From JABMRP01 sp964444795 (GTDB lineage: Bacteria; Planctomycetota; Planctomycetia; Pirellulales; Thermoguttaceae): a stretch of 64,000 bases of DNA. Within the stretch, counting starts at the first letter, position 1. Every line of letters begins with the position of its first letter. This document shows, in pieces, positions 28,359 to 38,197 of the stretch. Location of the stretch: the NCBI GenBank assembly GCA_964444795.1, contig CAYUIQ010000006.1:14495-78494 (forward strand). The letters are read 5' to 3'. Below the pieces are notes generated by a model that saw only the letters and a program-made list of their open reading frames with translations, did no database searches and was not told where the DNA came from. The position numbers and the translations under genes are program-made.

Positions 28359-31300
28359 TTACTCGTTCAAACCGGCTTCTTCATGCAACTTCTCGAACTG
28401 ATCGAGCATCTCCGGCATGGCCAACCGCCCGCGAGCGTACTTGGCCGCCTCGCTTTCCGGGTAGTCCCAGCGGCAGCGGTTGTACCGGCTAAAGGCATCG
28501 GCAAACTTCCTGCCCTGGCGGTAGCTCTCACCCGACCAGAACATCGCGTCGGCCGCCAGATGGCTTTCGGGGAAGGTCTTCACGAAGCCGTCGAAGCTCT
28601 CGGCCGCTTTCGCAAGTTCTTCCATCTTGAAGTAACACTGGCCCACGCGGAACGCCATCCGTGCGGCGTGTTCGTGCCCCGTGAATTTCTCCAGGAACTT
28701 TTCACCCACCTGGGTCGCCACCTCGAAACGCTGCTTCTTGTAGAAGAAATCGGAGATGCGGATCATCGCGCTGGCGATCAGCGGACTGTTGGGATAGGTG
28801 GCCGCCAGGGTGACGTACGCCTCCAGAGCCCGGTCGAAGTCGCCCGCCTTTTCGTAACACTGGCCCATCTTGTACTGGGCATCGGCCGCCAGCGAGTGGT
28901 CGGAGTATCGCTGAATAATCAACGCGTACGAAGCGACGGCCTCGTCCCATTGCTCCAGTTCCTGAGCGAATTGACCCAGCAGGTAGGTCACCCGCGGCGC
29001 GTACTTCGGATCGGTATAGTCTTCCATCACTTCGCGAAGGATGCGGCGGCCGGCTTCCAGATCAGTTTTCGACTCCTCCTCGCGGCCGAGCTGCTTGTGG
29101 CTCTTAAATAACTCGAAGTAGCTCTCGGCCACGTGGAACTTGGTCTCCACGGCCAGGTCTTCGTTGTTGAACGTCTTGGTAAACGCGGCCACCAGCCCGT
29201 CGGTGCCGATCACCACCGGCAGTTGACCGGTGATCTCCAACTCGCCCGTCTCGGTGGGCGCGGTCGGGTCGACGTAGCGGGCGCTGACCGTGTCGCCGAA
29301 GAAGCTCTCGATGACCGGTTCGTCGGCCTGGAGATTACCCGGCGTGGGTTGCTCGACGGCTTTCAGTAGAAGCGATCCGGTGAACACCCCGCTGTGGGCC
29401 AGCGTCTCTTCCAGGGGCACTTCTTCCTTCTCGCCTCGCTCCGTGGTCACCTCGACGGTGACGACGTCGCGCTCGCCGGTCGCGTCGCGATCGGCGTCCA
29501 TTACGCGAAGGAACATCTTCTCCCCGACGTGCAACTGTTCCATCGGCTCCTCGTACCGGTGATCGGTACAGACCAGCGTACCCGCGGTAATCAGCCGTCC
29601 GCGGGCGTCGATCGTGGCCGCTTCGCCGGAGGGGCGAACCGTGTCGTTGTAGGTGGCCGTGACGATGTCCTTACCCGTGAGATTCAACACCCGGACGACC
29701 AGTCCCCGATCGGCCGCCGTGGCCGCTTCTTCGTCGACCACCGGACCGCCAATCACCGAGCGGGGCATGTCGGAGGTACGGGAGACGATTTCCGCACTGT
29801 CGGCGCTGCCCAATTGCAGGATCACCTGGCCGACGAATCGGCCCTGGTGTAATGCGTCGGCGTCGCCGTTGTCGGAGAAACGCTGCCGACGGTCGGGATG
29901 GTGGGCATCGGAGATGACACAATTGACATCGGCCTTCGCCCCGTCGCTCGTTTCGAGCGAAACGACGATCGAGCTGCGGCTGTCCTTCGCGGCGTCGGGA
30001 TCGACGACCTCGATCGTAATCGGCGCTCCCATCGCAAGACCGCTGATCTCCTGATCGGCCTCAGGTGCGAGGTATTCAATTCGTGGAGCCGCGTCACTTC
30101 CCGGCGCTGGCGGCGTCGCGCGGCTTTGGATCACCCGAATCTGGGCCTCCGTGGGCTCGTTGACCAGCACGATCGTCTCGCGGGGCACCGCATGGCCGGG
30201 GAACGTGTTCTGCCGGTCGGTATACCAGCAGATGATCCGGTCGCCCGGCTTGACGACCAGCTTGCCATCAGCCGCCTCGGCTGCCGTGTCAACTTCCTTG
30301 GTAAAGATACCGGAATACTCTTCCGTTTCCGTGGCCGTCAGTTCGATCGGATCGCCGCCGTTGACGGCAACCTTAATGCCGATTTCGTCGCGGCCGCTGG
30401 TGCGGTCCTCGTCGTAGTCGGTGACCTCGACGATCAGCCGCTCGCCCGGGTCGATCCGCAGCAAGCGTTTGCGGTCGGTACTCACCGCACCGTTGGCGGA
30501 GCGAGTGAAATCGTAGGCGATCGGTGCGACGGCGGCGTTGAAATAGGTGGCCGTCAGGCGAGTCTCCAGTAGCCGGCTGTGGCTGGAATTACCCACGGTA
30601 AACTCGTCGGTATAAGTGGCCGTAACCACGTCGCCGCCGGCGATCTCCAGCACGTCGTTGTTGGACAGGGCCAGGACGTCGGCTTCGGTGGGAACGTACA
30701 CCTCGTCGGGATTCTCGCCGCGGATTTCGACGTGATTGATCGCCACGGCCTCGCCAAGATACTCCTGGACGTCGAATCGCACGAATCGAACTTCCGCCGT
30801 CGGGAACGTGCATTGCCACGCCTCGTCGGTCAGGGTTACCACGGGCGCTTCGGCGGCTTGAATTTCGCCGTCGATGCGCGAAAGATCGAAGTCGGCTGCC
30901 TCGAAGGGCCGGAGTTTCACTTGCGCCGACGTCAGATCGGCGCGAGCCCAGGTCGCTTCCACTTCGTCGCGGGCTCCGGTAGCGGTGGCGAGGATTGCCA
31001 GTTCGTGGGGACCGGCGTCGAGCCAGACGTCGGCCGTGCGACCGCCGGGTCCCAGGGGCATTTCCAAGCGACCGTCGATGGCCAGCGCCGTGGTGACACC
31101 CGAGACGGCAAATCGGGCCGCCGAGGCTCGGTATTGCACGAGCGTTCCCCGCCAGAGCACGAGGTATCCCTTACGCTTATTGGTCTTCTCTTCTTCCTCG
31201 GGCCGCGTCCAGCGGAGTTCGTCGGTTGCTTCTTCTTCGATCGGTTTGGTGTTCTTGGTTAGTTCGACGAGGGCGTTCCAATCGGCGACCGTTGCATTGC

Positions 31301-34300
31301 GCCCGTTGAAGATGCGTCGGGTCATTTGCCCACACTCGCCGGCCACCGGTTCGGCTGCCGGCATGGCGGGATGACCGGCCAGATGGAACCAGAACTGGCC
31401 GTCGTGGCTACCTCGCAACTCGGCCCGCACGGGCCGGTTAGACTCGGCGTCGGGCGTCGAGAGGGTTACGCTGGCGATGCGCCGCAAGTCTTTCAGGTCG
31501 ACGGTGAGACTCTTGGGCGTCGCTCCGTCGGGTACACTTTGCCAGAACGTATTGGGATCGCGGTCGATGGCCATCAGCGGGCCGTGGTCAATGGCCGCAT
31601 CGGTGGCCAACGCGCCGGCGGGCAACTCGCCGGTGGCGACGGTGCCCTCGAAGATCCCCGTATGCGGGCCGGTTTCCATGAGCGTGACTTGCACCTGATC
31701 GCCACTGTCGGCCACGAGCTTGACGATTGCCCGATCGGCGTCGTCGCTGAGATCGCGGTCGGCGTCGCGAACCCGGAGATAGATCGGGTTGCCCGGCTTG
31801 ATCTGGTTGGCCGGCCGGCCCTGCGAGACCCGCTGGTCGATTTCTTCCTGCGCTTCGGCCTCGCGCTCGAGTCGCTGGCTGAACGATTCCTCTTCTTGCT
31901 CGACGATCTTGCTGCTGGCCGTTTCGAAGGTAGCGTCGGAGGCAACGCGAATCTCGACGTCGGACAGCGGCACCGAGCGGAACTCGGCCTTGAACTCGTC
32001 GGGATAATCGGAACGGATGACGTCGTTGCCGGTCAATTGCAGCACCTTGTCGCCGGCTGTGACGCTCCCCAATTGCGTTTCCAGGTCGGCCCGGAAGAGG
32101 CCCTTGCCCGCCCCGGCGCTGATTAGAAACAACGTCTCGCGGTCGCCGCCGGGGGTGGTGGTCACGATGACCGGAATCCGGTGATGTCCGCGGCTGATGC
32201 CCAGGTCGCTGTCGTGGACGACGATCGACAGGGGTATACCCGGCGTATGATAACGCTTGCTCTTGTGGCCCAAGCGTCCGACGGTGCGCAACAATCGCAA
32301 CTGGTCGAGGTATCGCTGCTCGGCACCGTAGACTTCCGAGAGGCTGAACAGAGCCTTATTGGCCAGCTCGACGTCGGGAACACGGTCCAACACGGCGCGG
32401 AAGATATCCCGGGCGTCGTCGTGATCACCCCGCCGCAGAGCCAGGACTCCTCGCAGGAACTCGGCTCGCACAACGATATCCAGCTCCCGCCGGCCGGCCA
32501 GTTTCTCGAAGACCACCTCGGCCTGATCGAATACCTTCTGAGCCATGAACGTTTCGCCGATTCCGAACTCCGCCTCGACCGCTTCGGGCGTATCGCCGTA
32601 GCGGTTGATCACCGTGGTGAATTCGTTGCGAGCCACGTCGTAGCGTTGCGCCTTGAAGTAGTTGCGGGCCAGCAGCAGTTGCATGCGTGCCTTGACGGCC
32701 GCGTCGAACTGCTTCGACTCGCTGTGCTGGACCAGCCAGCCGCGGAGCGTCGCCTCGACCCGGTCGTGGTTCTCGTCGCCGCCGGCGGCAATCAGTTTTT
32801 CGCAAACGAAGACCACCAAATCGACCGGTGCTTCGGTTCGGTGCTGGTCGAACAATTGCCGGTTGGCCATGTACGTATCAAACGCAAGTCGCTCGTCGCC
32901 CAGTCGCAGCGAAAGGGCCGCTTTGAGCAACGGCGCGATCGGGCTGGTTTCGTCGATCGTCAGACCCACGGCTCCCATCCGACCGTAACACTGGGCCACC
33001 ATGTCGCGGGCTGTCTTCTTCGTGTTGTCGTCGACTCCGGTGATGTTGGCCAACATGCCGGTCAACAGCGTGGCCGCCGACTGGTAATCTTCCCGGGCCA
33101 ACGCGGCCTGGGCAAAGGGCATCAGCCGATTCCAGCCGTTGCCGTCGCTGCGTACCTTTCGGGTTGCCGCCTGATACGCGAGGATTCGTTCCATCGGCGT
33201 TTTGGCTTCGCTGGGGTCGATCTCCAGGATGGCCAATTGGGCCAGGGCCGCACCTTCCTCCGGTGCGATGTCGTGAAGAACACGATACACGCGGAGCCGG
33301 TTGGCGTCGGTCTGTTCGACGTCGGCGCGGTAGGTGCTAACCCAACCGTAGGCCGCGTCGCTGCTGAAACTCCAGCCCAGCAGCGGTCGCTGGTCTTGGC
33401 GTTTTCGGCTGTCGCGCAACACTCTCTCGAAGTTACCCAGGTCGCCCGCCTTGAAGTATTCGTCGGCTTGCCACTGGGCGTAGGTGCCTTGGTAATTGGA
33501 CGAAGTCCGGGCAAGCTCGCCGGTCAGGGTGATGCGCTCCTTGGCCTCCATGCGTTCCCAAAGCCGCTGGGCGCAGTTTTTCGATTCGCCGTTGTTCAGG
33601 TCGTGCTTGGCGTAGGTGGTCCAGTATTCGGTGGCTTCGGTCTTCATCTCAAGCCGTTCGAGCATTTCGCCGATGCTCGACGCATTCGCGGGATCGGGGC
33701 CGAATTGCTGACGGCACTTCATCATTCGAGCGTATGCCTGCTTGACCAGTCCGGCGTCTTCACTCTTCTCGCCGGCGACGATCAGCCGCCGTAGCGAGTC
33801 CATGTCGCCAGCTTGCGGTTGCAGCCGGAGCATGTGTTGGGCCGCCGCCTTGCACTGCTCGGGCGTGCCGTAATCGGTCGCCATTTGCAGGTAACGCTGG
33901 GCCAACGGATAATCGTCGCGGAATCGCTGACAGATCGGGACGAACATGGGGATCGCCGCCGCGCGTTCTTCCGCCGTGCCCACATAACGATAATACTCGG
34001 CCTGGGTCCACGCCACGAGGTGGGCCATGTCGTTGGTCAGCTTGCCGAACACGTCGGGCTTCAGCAGAACGGCCCGTTCGGCACCGCCGGTTCGATTGTT
34101 CGAGTCGAAGTTCTTCACCCAGGCGCTGAGGATTGGATCGGCGTCGGCTTTGCGCAGTTTGTCGGCCACTTGCCGGGCCTTGTCGCCGAAGTCCTCGCGA
34201 GCTTTGGCTTTCACTTGCCACTCGCCCAAGTACTTGTGGTAGTTGGGGAAATGAAGATTCGCGCGGCGAGAGGTGATGATCCGGTCCACGTCGGCACCAA

Positions 34301-35636
34301 ATTCACCGATGCTCGGCGCGTTGTCCAACAGCCATTCGACCGCTTCGCGCGAGTAGTTGTCCGACGGCGAGCGAGTGATCAGATCTCGCAACGTGGCGCG
34401 TACCTTGCCGTCGTCGTGCATCTTGTCGCGATAGACTCGAAACGCCAGGTAATATCGCAGGCAACTGGCCTGTTTCGGGTTGGCGTTGATGGCATCGCGC
34501 AGCGCCTTTTCAGCCGCCGCGATCTGTTCCGGCTCGTTGCCGATGTTGCGAACATACTGGTCGGTGGTGCCGCCCCACGAGGCCTCGTTCTTGAGCACTT
34601 CGCCCAGCATCGTCAGCCCGCGCGATTTGTCTTCCAATCGCATGTAGGCAAAGGCCAAAACGGCTTGCATGGCAAAGCGGTCCTGCCGGTCGGAGTATTT
34701 CCGCACGTAGTCGTTTACCAGCGGCTCGATCTTCCGCACGTCGGCTTGGGCCGAATGCAGCTTTTCGATCTGTTGACGATGCAACACGGGGGTGTCGTTG
34801 ATCGCTCGGGCGCGGCCTAGCACCTCGGCGGCGTTGGCATGTTGGCCGAGCCGGCCGTAGCTTTCGACCATCAGACCGTAAACGGTCAGGGCCAGCGGCT
34901 TATCGGCCGTTAGTCCCTTCTTCGCCAGTTTGTTGCCGGCGATGCAGCTTGGCGCCCATTGGCTGATCCGCCGCCATTCGCTGACCGCCCGATAGCCGAT
35001 CCACTTGGCGTATTCTCCCGAAGGCGACTTATCGAGAATCTCCTCGGCCAGTTCGGCCGCCGCGGTGATTGCCGGCGTGCTGCCGACGGCCGAGTAGTTG
35101 GCGACGGCCAAGGCACCGTATTGGCGTCCGGCGGGCGTATTCGGCTGGCGGTTCCAAACCAACCGGCAGGCGTCGGCCGCGGCCTGACGATCGGCCATCC
35201 GCAACAGCGTATCGGCCAGGCGAATTTCCACCGCACTACACTCGGCGGCTTTTGGGTAACGGCCCAGGAATTGCCGACAGGTGGCGGCCATTTCCGGGTT
35301 GCGTGACGTGGCTTGCAAGCCGTCGATCAACTTCAGCATCACCGCCTGATGACGCGGGTCGGCCGGATGCGCCGATGTAAACGTCTCGGCCGCGCGGATC
35401 AGCCCGAACACCCGGCCGTCGGCGTGGTACAGATCGACCAACTTGACCAGCGTTTCGGCCGCTTCCGGCGAAGTATCCCTATATTTACCGAGTTCGGCTT
35501 CCAGCTTCGAGGCTTCCTGCCCGACGGTGTCGACCGCCGGTTTCTCCAGTGCCGGTTTCTCCGGCGCCGGTTCCTGTGCTCGTGCCAGTGCAAATAAAGC
35601 CAGAACGGTCACCGTCAGAATCAAGGAGCGTTTCAT
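28359..35636 (-). CDS. Giant secreted TPR / beta-domain protein (2,425 aa)
   Basis: The ATG at 35636 starts a signal peptide (MKRSLILTVTVLALFALA). Residues about 30-1100 are dense TPR repeats. The middle (about 1150-2100) holds at least four related beta domains with the pattern VxDxDxD, then GDxVxVxL, then TExxxHSGVFxG (for example ETGPHTGIFEGTVATGE, ETEEYSGIFTKEV, ETLAHSGVFTGSL). A discoidin-like segment near DHGPLMAIDRDPNTFWQSV is inserted. The last 300 residues are TPRs again (YKMGQCYEKAGDFDRALEAY). It probably spans or scaffolds the periplasm as partner of the ExbB/ExbD motor downstream. Planctomycete-specific; function unknown. Confidence 0.88.
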   Translation of the reverse strand: MKRSLILTVTVLALFALARAQEPAPEKPALEKPAVDTVGQEASKLEAELGKYRDTSPEAAETLVKLVDLYHADGRVFGLIRAAETFTSAHPADPRHQAVMLKLIDGLQATSRNPEMAATCRQFLGRYPKAAECSAVEIRLADTLLRMADRQAAADACRLVWNRQPNTPAGRQYGALAVANYSAVGSTPAITAAAELAEEILDKSPSGEYAKWIGYRAVSEWRRISQWAPSCIAGNKLAKKGLTADKPLALTVYGLMVESYGRLGQHANAAEVLGRARAINDTPVLHRQQIEKLHSAQADVRKIEPLVNDYVRKYSDRQDRFAMQAVLAFAYMRLEDKSRGLTMLGEVLKNEASWGGTTDQYVRNIGNEPEQIAAAEKALRDAINANPKQASCLRYYLAFRVYRDKMHDDGKVRATLRDLITRSPSDNYSREAVEWLLDNAPSIGEFGADVDRIITSRRANLHFPNYHKYLGEWQVKAKAREDFGDKARQVADKLRKADADPILSAWVKNFDSNNRTGGAERAVLLKPDVFGKLTNDMAHLVAWTQAEYYRYVGTAEERAAAIPMFVPICQRFRDDYPLAQRYLQMATDYGTPEQCKAAAQHMLRLQPQAGDMDSLRRLIVAGEKSEDAGLVKQAYARMMKCRQQFGPDPANASSIGEMLERLEMKTEATEYWTTYAKHDLNNGESKNCAQRLWERMEAKERITLTGELARTSSNYQGTYAQWQADEYFKAGDLGNFERVLRDSRKRQDQRPLLGWSFSSDAAYGWVSTYRADVEQTDANRLRVYRVLHDIAPEEGAALAQLAILEIDPSEAKTPMERILAYQAATRKVRSDGNGWNRLMPFAQAALAREDYQSAATLLTGMLANITGVDDNTKKTARDMVAQCYGRMGAVGLTIDETSPIAPLLKAALSLRLGDERLAFDTYMANRQLFDQHRTEAPVDLVVFVCEKLIAAGGDENHDRVEATLRGWLVQHSESKQFDAAVKARMQLLLARNYFKAQRYDVARNEFTTVINRYGDTPEAVEAEFGIGETFMAQKVFDQAEVVFEKLAGRRELDIVVRAEFLRGVLALRRGDHDDARDIFRAVLDRVPDVELANKALFSLSEVYGAEQRYLDQLRLLRTVGRLGHKSKRYHTPGIPLSIVVHDSDLGISRGHHRIPVIVTTTPGGDRETLFLISAGAGKGLFRADLETQLGSVTAGDKVLQLTGNDVIRSDYPDEFKAEFRSVPLSDVEIRVASDATFETASSKIVEQEEESFSQRLEREAEAQEEIDQRVSQGRPANQIKPGNPIYLRVRDADRDLSDDADRAIVKLVADSGDQVQVTLMETGPHTGIFEGTVATGELPAGALATDAAIDHGPLMAIDRDPNTFWQSVPDGATPKSLTVDLKDLRRIASVTLSTPDAESNRPVRAELRGSHDGQFWFHLAGHPAMPAAEPVAGECGQMTRRIFNGRNATVADWNALVELTKNTKPIEEEATDELRWTRPEEEEKTNKRKGYLVLWRGTLVQYRASAARFAVSGVTTALAIDGRLEMPLGPGGRTADVWLDAGPHELAILATATGARDEVEATWARADLTSAQVKLRPFEAADFDLSRIDGEIQAAEAPVVTLTDEAWQCTFPTAEVRFVRFDVQEYLGEAVAINHVEIRGENPDEVYVPTEADVLALSNNDVLEIAGGDVVTATYTDEFTVGNSSHSRLLETRLTATYFNAAVAPIAYDFTRSANGAVSTDRKRLLRIDPGERLIVEVTDYDEDRTSGRDEIGIKVAVNGGDPIELTATETEEYSGIFTKEVDTAAEAADGKLVVKPGDRIICWYTDRQNTFPGHAVPRETIVLVNEPTEAQIRVIQSRATPPAPGSDAAPRIEYLAPEADQEISGLAMGAPITIEVVDPDAAKDSRSSIVVSLETSDGAKADVNCVISDAHHPDRRQRFSDNGDADALHQGRFVGQVILQLGSADSAEIVSRTSDMPRSVIGGPVVDEEAATAADRGLVVRVLNLTGKDIVTATYNDTVRPSGEAATIDARGRLITAGTLVCTDHRYEEPMEQLHVGEKMFLRVMDADRDATGERDVVTVEVTTERGEKEEVPLEETLAHSGVFTGSLLLKAVEQPTPGNLQADEPVIESFFGDTVSARYVDPTAPTETGELEITGQLPVVIGTDGLVAAFTKTFNNEDLAVETKFHVAESYFELFKSHKQLGREEESKTDLEAGRRILREVMEDYTDPKYAPRVTYLLGQFAQELEQWDEAVASYALIIQRYSDHSLAADAQYKMGQCYEKAGDFDRALEAYVTLAATYPNSPLIASAMIRISDFFYKKQRFEVATQVGEKFLEKFTGHEHAARMAFRVGQCYFKMEELAKAAESFDGFVKTFPESHLAADAMFWSGESYRQGRKFADAFSRYNRCRWDYPESEAAKYARGRLAMPEMLDQFEKLHEEAGLNE

Positions 35637-35727
35637 GTCGGCCGTTTCCTGTTCAATTGAATGTGATCCAAGGCGTATACACGCTGGTTGTCCGTAAGTT
35701 ATCCGCTGTCGGCTTTCCGCTTTCCCG

Positions 35728-38106
35728 TCAGCCTCCCACGGCCAGTGCGTCGGCAATCTTCTTCGCTTGCGCGGCCTTGGGGCTTTCGGGGAAGTCGGCG
35801 ATCAGTTGGTTGAAACGTCGCGCGGCCTCGGGCTTACGGCCCATGCGATACAGGCAGCGGCCGTAGTTGTAGAGGATGACGTCCATGAATTTCGCGTCGG
35901 GGTACATCGCAAGTACCGTCTCGAACGTGTCGACCGCTCGGGCGTAATCCTTTTGCGTGTAGTAATAGTCGGCCATCTGGGCCACGGCTTCGCCGACTCG
36001 ACCGCTCTCGGGGAAGTCGTCGAACACCTTCTTGTACTCCTGAAAGGCCCGATCGCGAAGTTGGCCGGCGCGGGAGCCGGTCGTTGCCTCGGCCTGCTCG
36101 GTGTAGCAACTGGCGATCCCGAACTGGGCATCGCCGCGGAGTTGGCTTGTTTGCATGTTGACCAGACGATGATAGACGCCGATTGCGCGGTTGAAGTCGC
36201 CCTGTTTTCGGGCGACCTCGGCCAATTGCAGCAGCGCGTCGTCGAGGAACCCGCTCTGGGGGAATTCCTTCTGCAACCGCTGGCACATGGCTGCCGCCAT
36301 GCTCAGCCGGTCCATCTCGAAGTAGATGTGCCAAAGCTGGACGTACGTCTGTTCGAGCATGCGACCGCCCAGCTTGCGGGCTTCGCCCATGATCTCCTCG
36401 CAGACGTTCAAGGCCTGTTCGTATTTCTTCTGGGCGTTGTCCTTCAGGCCGAATTCCTTATAGCGGTTGCCGATGTTCGTCAACGCGCTGGCCGTTTTCA
36501 GCATGGTCTGAATCCGCAACTCCTCGTCGGAGATCATCGCCCGAGTCACCCGAACGCCGCCAATGTTACCTTCCAGGCAACGGGCCTCGGCGCGCACCTG
36601 GGCGATGCCGTCGCCCCGGTGTCTCTCGTCGAGATAGACCACGCGGATCAGGTCGCCGGGCTGAGCCTGCAACAGAGCATCGCCGGCGATCACTTCTTCG
36701 GCCTTTTGCAGCGAAACGATCGTACGAAAGATGCCGGTGTGGACGGAGTCGTCGGCGATCGGTGCCTCAGCCGGTTTGGGGGCCGGTTCGGTATCGGCCG
36801 GGGCGACAACGGGCGTTTCCACCACCGGCGCGGGGGCGGTTGCCGGTGGTTCGGTGTCGCCGGCGGGCGTTTCGTCGTCGCCGGGCGTTCCCAGGATCGT
36901 CGGCCGGACGGGCGCTTCTAAAAGCGTGATCTCGACACGATCGATTTGCTTGTACGTGTTCAGTTGGAGCGGCTCACCCTCGACCGATTCGTCATCGGCG
37001 GCCGGGGCGCTTTCTCCGGCGGCAACCGCCTCGATCGCCTCGGCCTCAAGCTCGCCCTCCGTCTTCAGGCGATGCACCTCGATGACCGCGCGGAGCGAAT
37101 CGGCCTTATCGGTGAGGTCGCGGTCGGCATCGGCGATCTGAACGTTGACCGACTTGCCCAAGACCACGCCTCGAAGCGGCTCGGCAAACGCGCCGTCGGT
37201 GATTCGCACGTTGGCACTGCCCACGACGGTCACTTCGGCGAGTATCTTCTGGTCGAGTTTCTGCTCGGCCGTGTGCTGGTCGGTATAGGTGACGGTGACC
37301 TGATCGTCGCCCTTGACTTCGAGATGGCCGTTGCCCGGCGCCGGTTTTCCCAGCCGGGTGGGCAGCGATCCGAGCACGAGGCGGACATTGCGTCCGACGG
37401 GGCGACAGGCGAGCGTTTCGACGTCGCCGCTGGTCGCTTCGCACCGCACCTCGACGGCTTCTTCGGTGCCGAGCACCGCCAGATCGGCGTCTTCGATCTT
37501 CACGAACAGCCGCTTGCCCGCCTCCAGCTTCTCGACGCCCCGTTGACCGTTGGTCAGCGCCGTGCCCACTTTCTCCAGCGAGCTGATTGCACGGCTGTAG
37601 TGGCCGAGATGAAAGTGGCCCAAGCCGATGTAGTAATAGGCCTCGTTGACCTGGGGGCTCACGGGGTATCGGGCGATCACGTCGCGGAGCACCTGGAACG
37701 ACCGGCCGTAGTTGTGGGCATGGTAGTAGCAGACACCCACCTTCAGCGCCGCTTCGGCCCGTTGCTCTTCTTCGCGATTCTCCTCGTCGGCCACCGCCTC
37801 GAAATGTAGCCGGGCGCGGTCGTACGATCGGTCGCGTTCGAGGAAATAGTCGCCCAGAAGGAGGTGGGCGGCGAAACGGACCCGGCTGCGCGGATACCGC
37901 TCGATGACCGATTGCCACACCTCGACCGCCTTGCCGACCTCGTCGGCGTCGTATCGGGCGGAACCGGCGTCCAGCAGTTTGCGGGCCGCGCGGTCTTCGA
38001 CCAAGGAACCTCGCAAGCCCGATGCTGGCGGCTCGTCCTGACCGAAAACGCCAGCCGGCGCGGCAAACAGCAGAACCAGCGACAGCGGGAGTAAGACTCG
38101 TTGCAT
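35728..38106 (-). CDS. Secreted TPR protein with beta domains (792 aa)
   Basis: Has a signal peptide (MQRVLLPLSLVLLFAAPAGVFG). TPRs occupy residues 45-185 and 555-785 (AAHLLLGDYFLERD, YYYIGLGHFHLGHYSRAISSLEK, DVILYNYGRCLYRMGR). The centre carries the same VQIADADRDLTDKADS and HTGIFRTIV beta-domain signatures as the giant protein next door, plus a Pro/Ala/Thr-rich linker (about 420-470). It is thus a shorter paralogue in architecture: TPR - beta domains - TPR. It lies 92 bp upstream of the giant gene in the same direction. The final repeats resemble CpoB/YbgF, the TPR partner of Tol. Confidence 0.88.
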   Translation of the reverse strand: MQRVLLPLSLVLLFAAPAGVFGQDEPPASGLRGSLVEDRAARKLLDAGSARYDADEVGKAVEVWQSVIERYPRSRVRFAAHLLLGDYFLERDRSYDRARLHFEAVADEENREEEQRAEAALKVGVCYYHAHNYGRSFQVLRDVIARYPVSPQVNEAYYYIGLGHFHLGHYSRAISSLEKVGTALTNGQRGVEKLEAGKRLFVKIEDADLAVLGTEEAVEVRCEATSGDVETLACRPVGRNVRLVLGSLPTRLGKPAPGNGHLEVKGDDQVTVTYTDQHTAEQKLDQKILAEVTVVGSANVRITDGAFAEPLRGVVLGKSVNVQIADADRDLTDKADSLRAVIEVHRLKTEGELEAEAIEAVAAGESAPAADDESVEGEPLQLNTYKQIDRVEITLLEAPVRPTILGTPGDDETPAGDTEPPATAPAPVVETPVVAPADTEPAPKPAEAPIADDSVHTGIFRTIVSLQKAEEVIAGDALLQAQPGDLIRVVYLDERHRGDGIAQVRAEARCLEGNIGGVRVTRAMISDEELRIQTMLKTASALTNIGNRYKEFGLKDNAQKKYEQALNVCEEIMGEARKLGGRMLEQTYVQLWHIYFEMDRLSMAAAMCQRLQKEFPQSGFLDDALLQLAEVARKQGDFNRAIGVYHRLVNMQTSQLRGDAQFGIASCYTEQAEATTGSRAGQLRDRAFQEYKKVFDDFPESGRVGEAVAQMADYYYTQKDYARAVDTFETVLAMYPDAKFMDVILYNYGRCLYRMGRKPEAARRFNQLIADFPESPKAAQAKKIADALAVGG

Positions 38107-38197
38107 GATAATCCTCGTTTGCAGGAACGGGGGGCACGGATGCCGGTCCCAGGGAGTAATCGCTCTTAGTCCACCTTAGATGCGTGCCATGGGAGCG

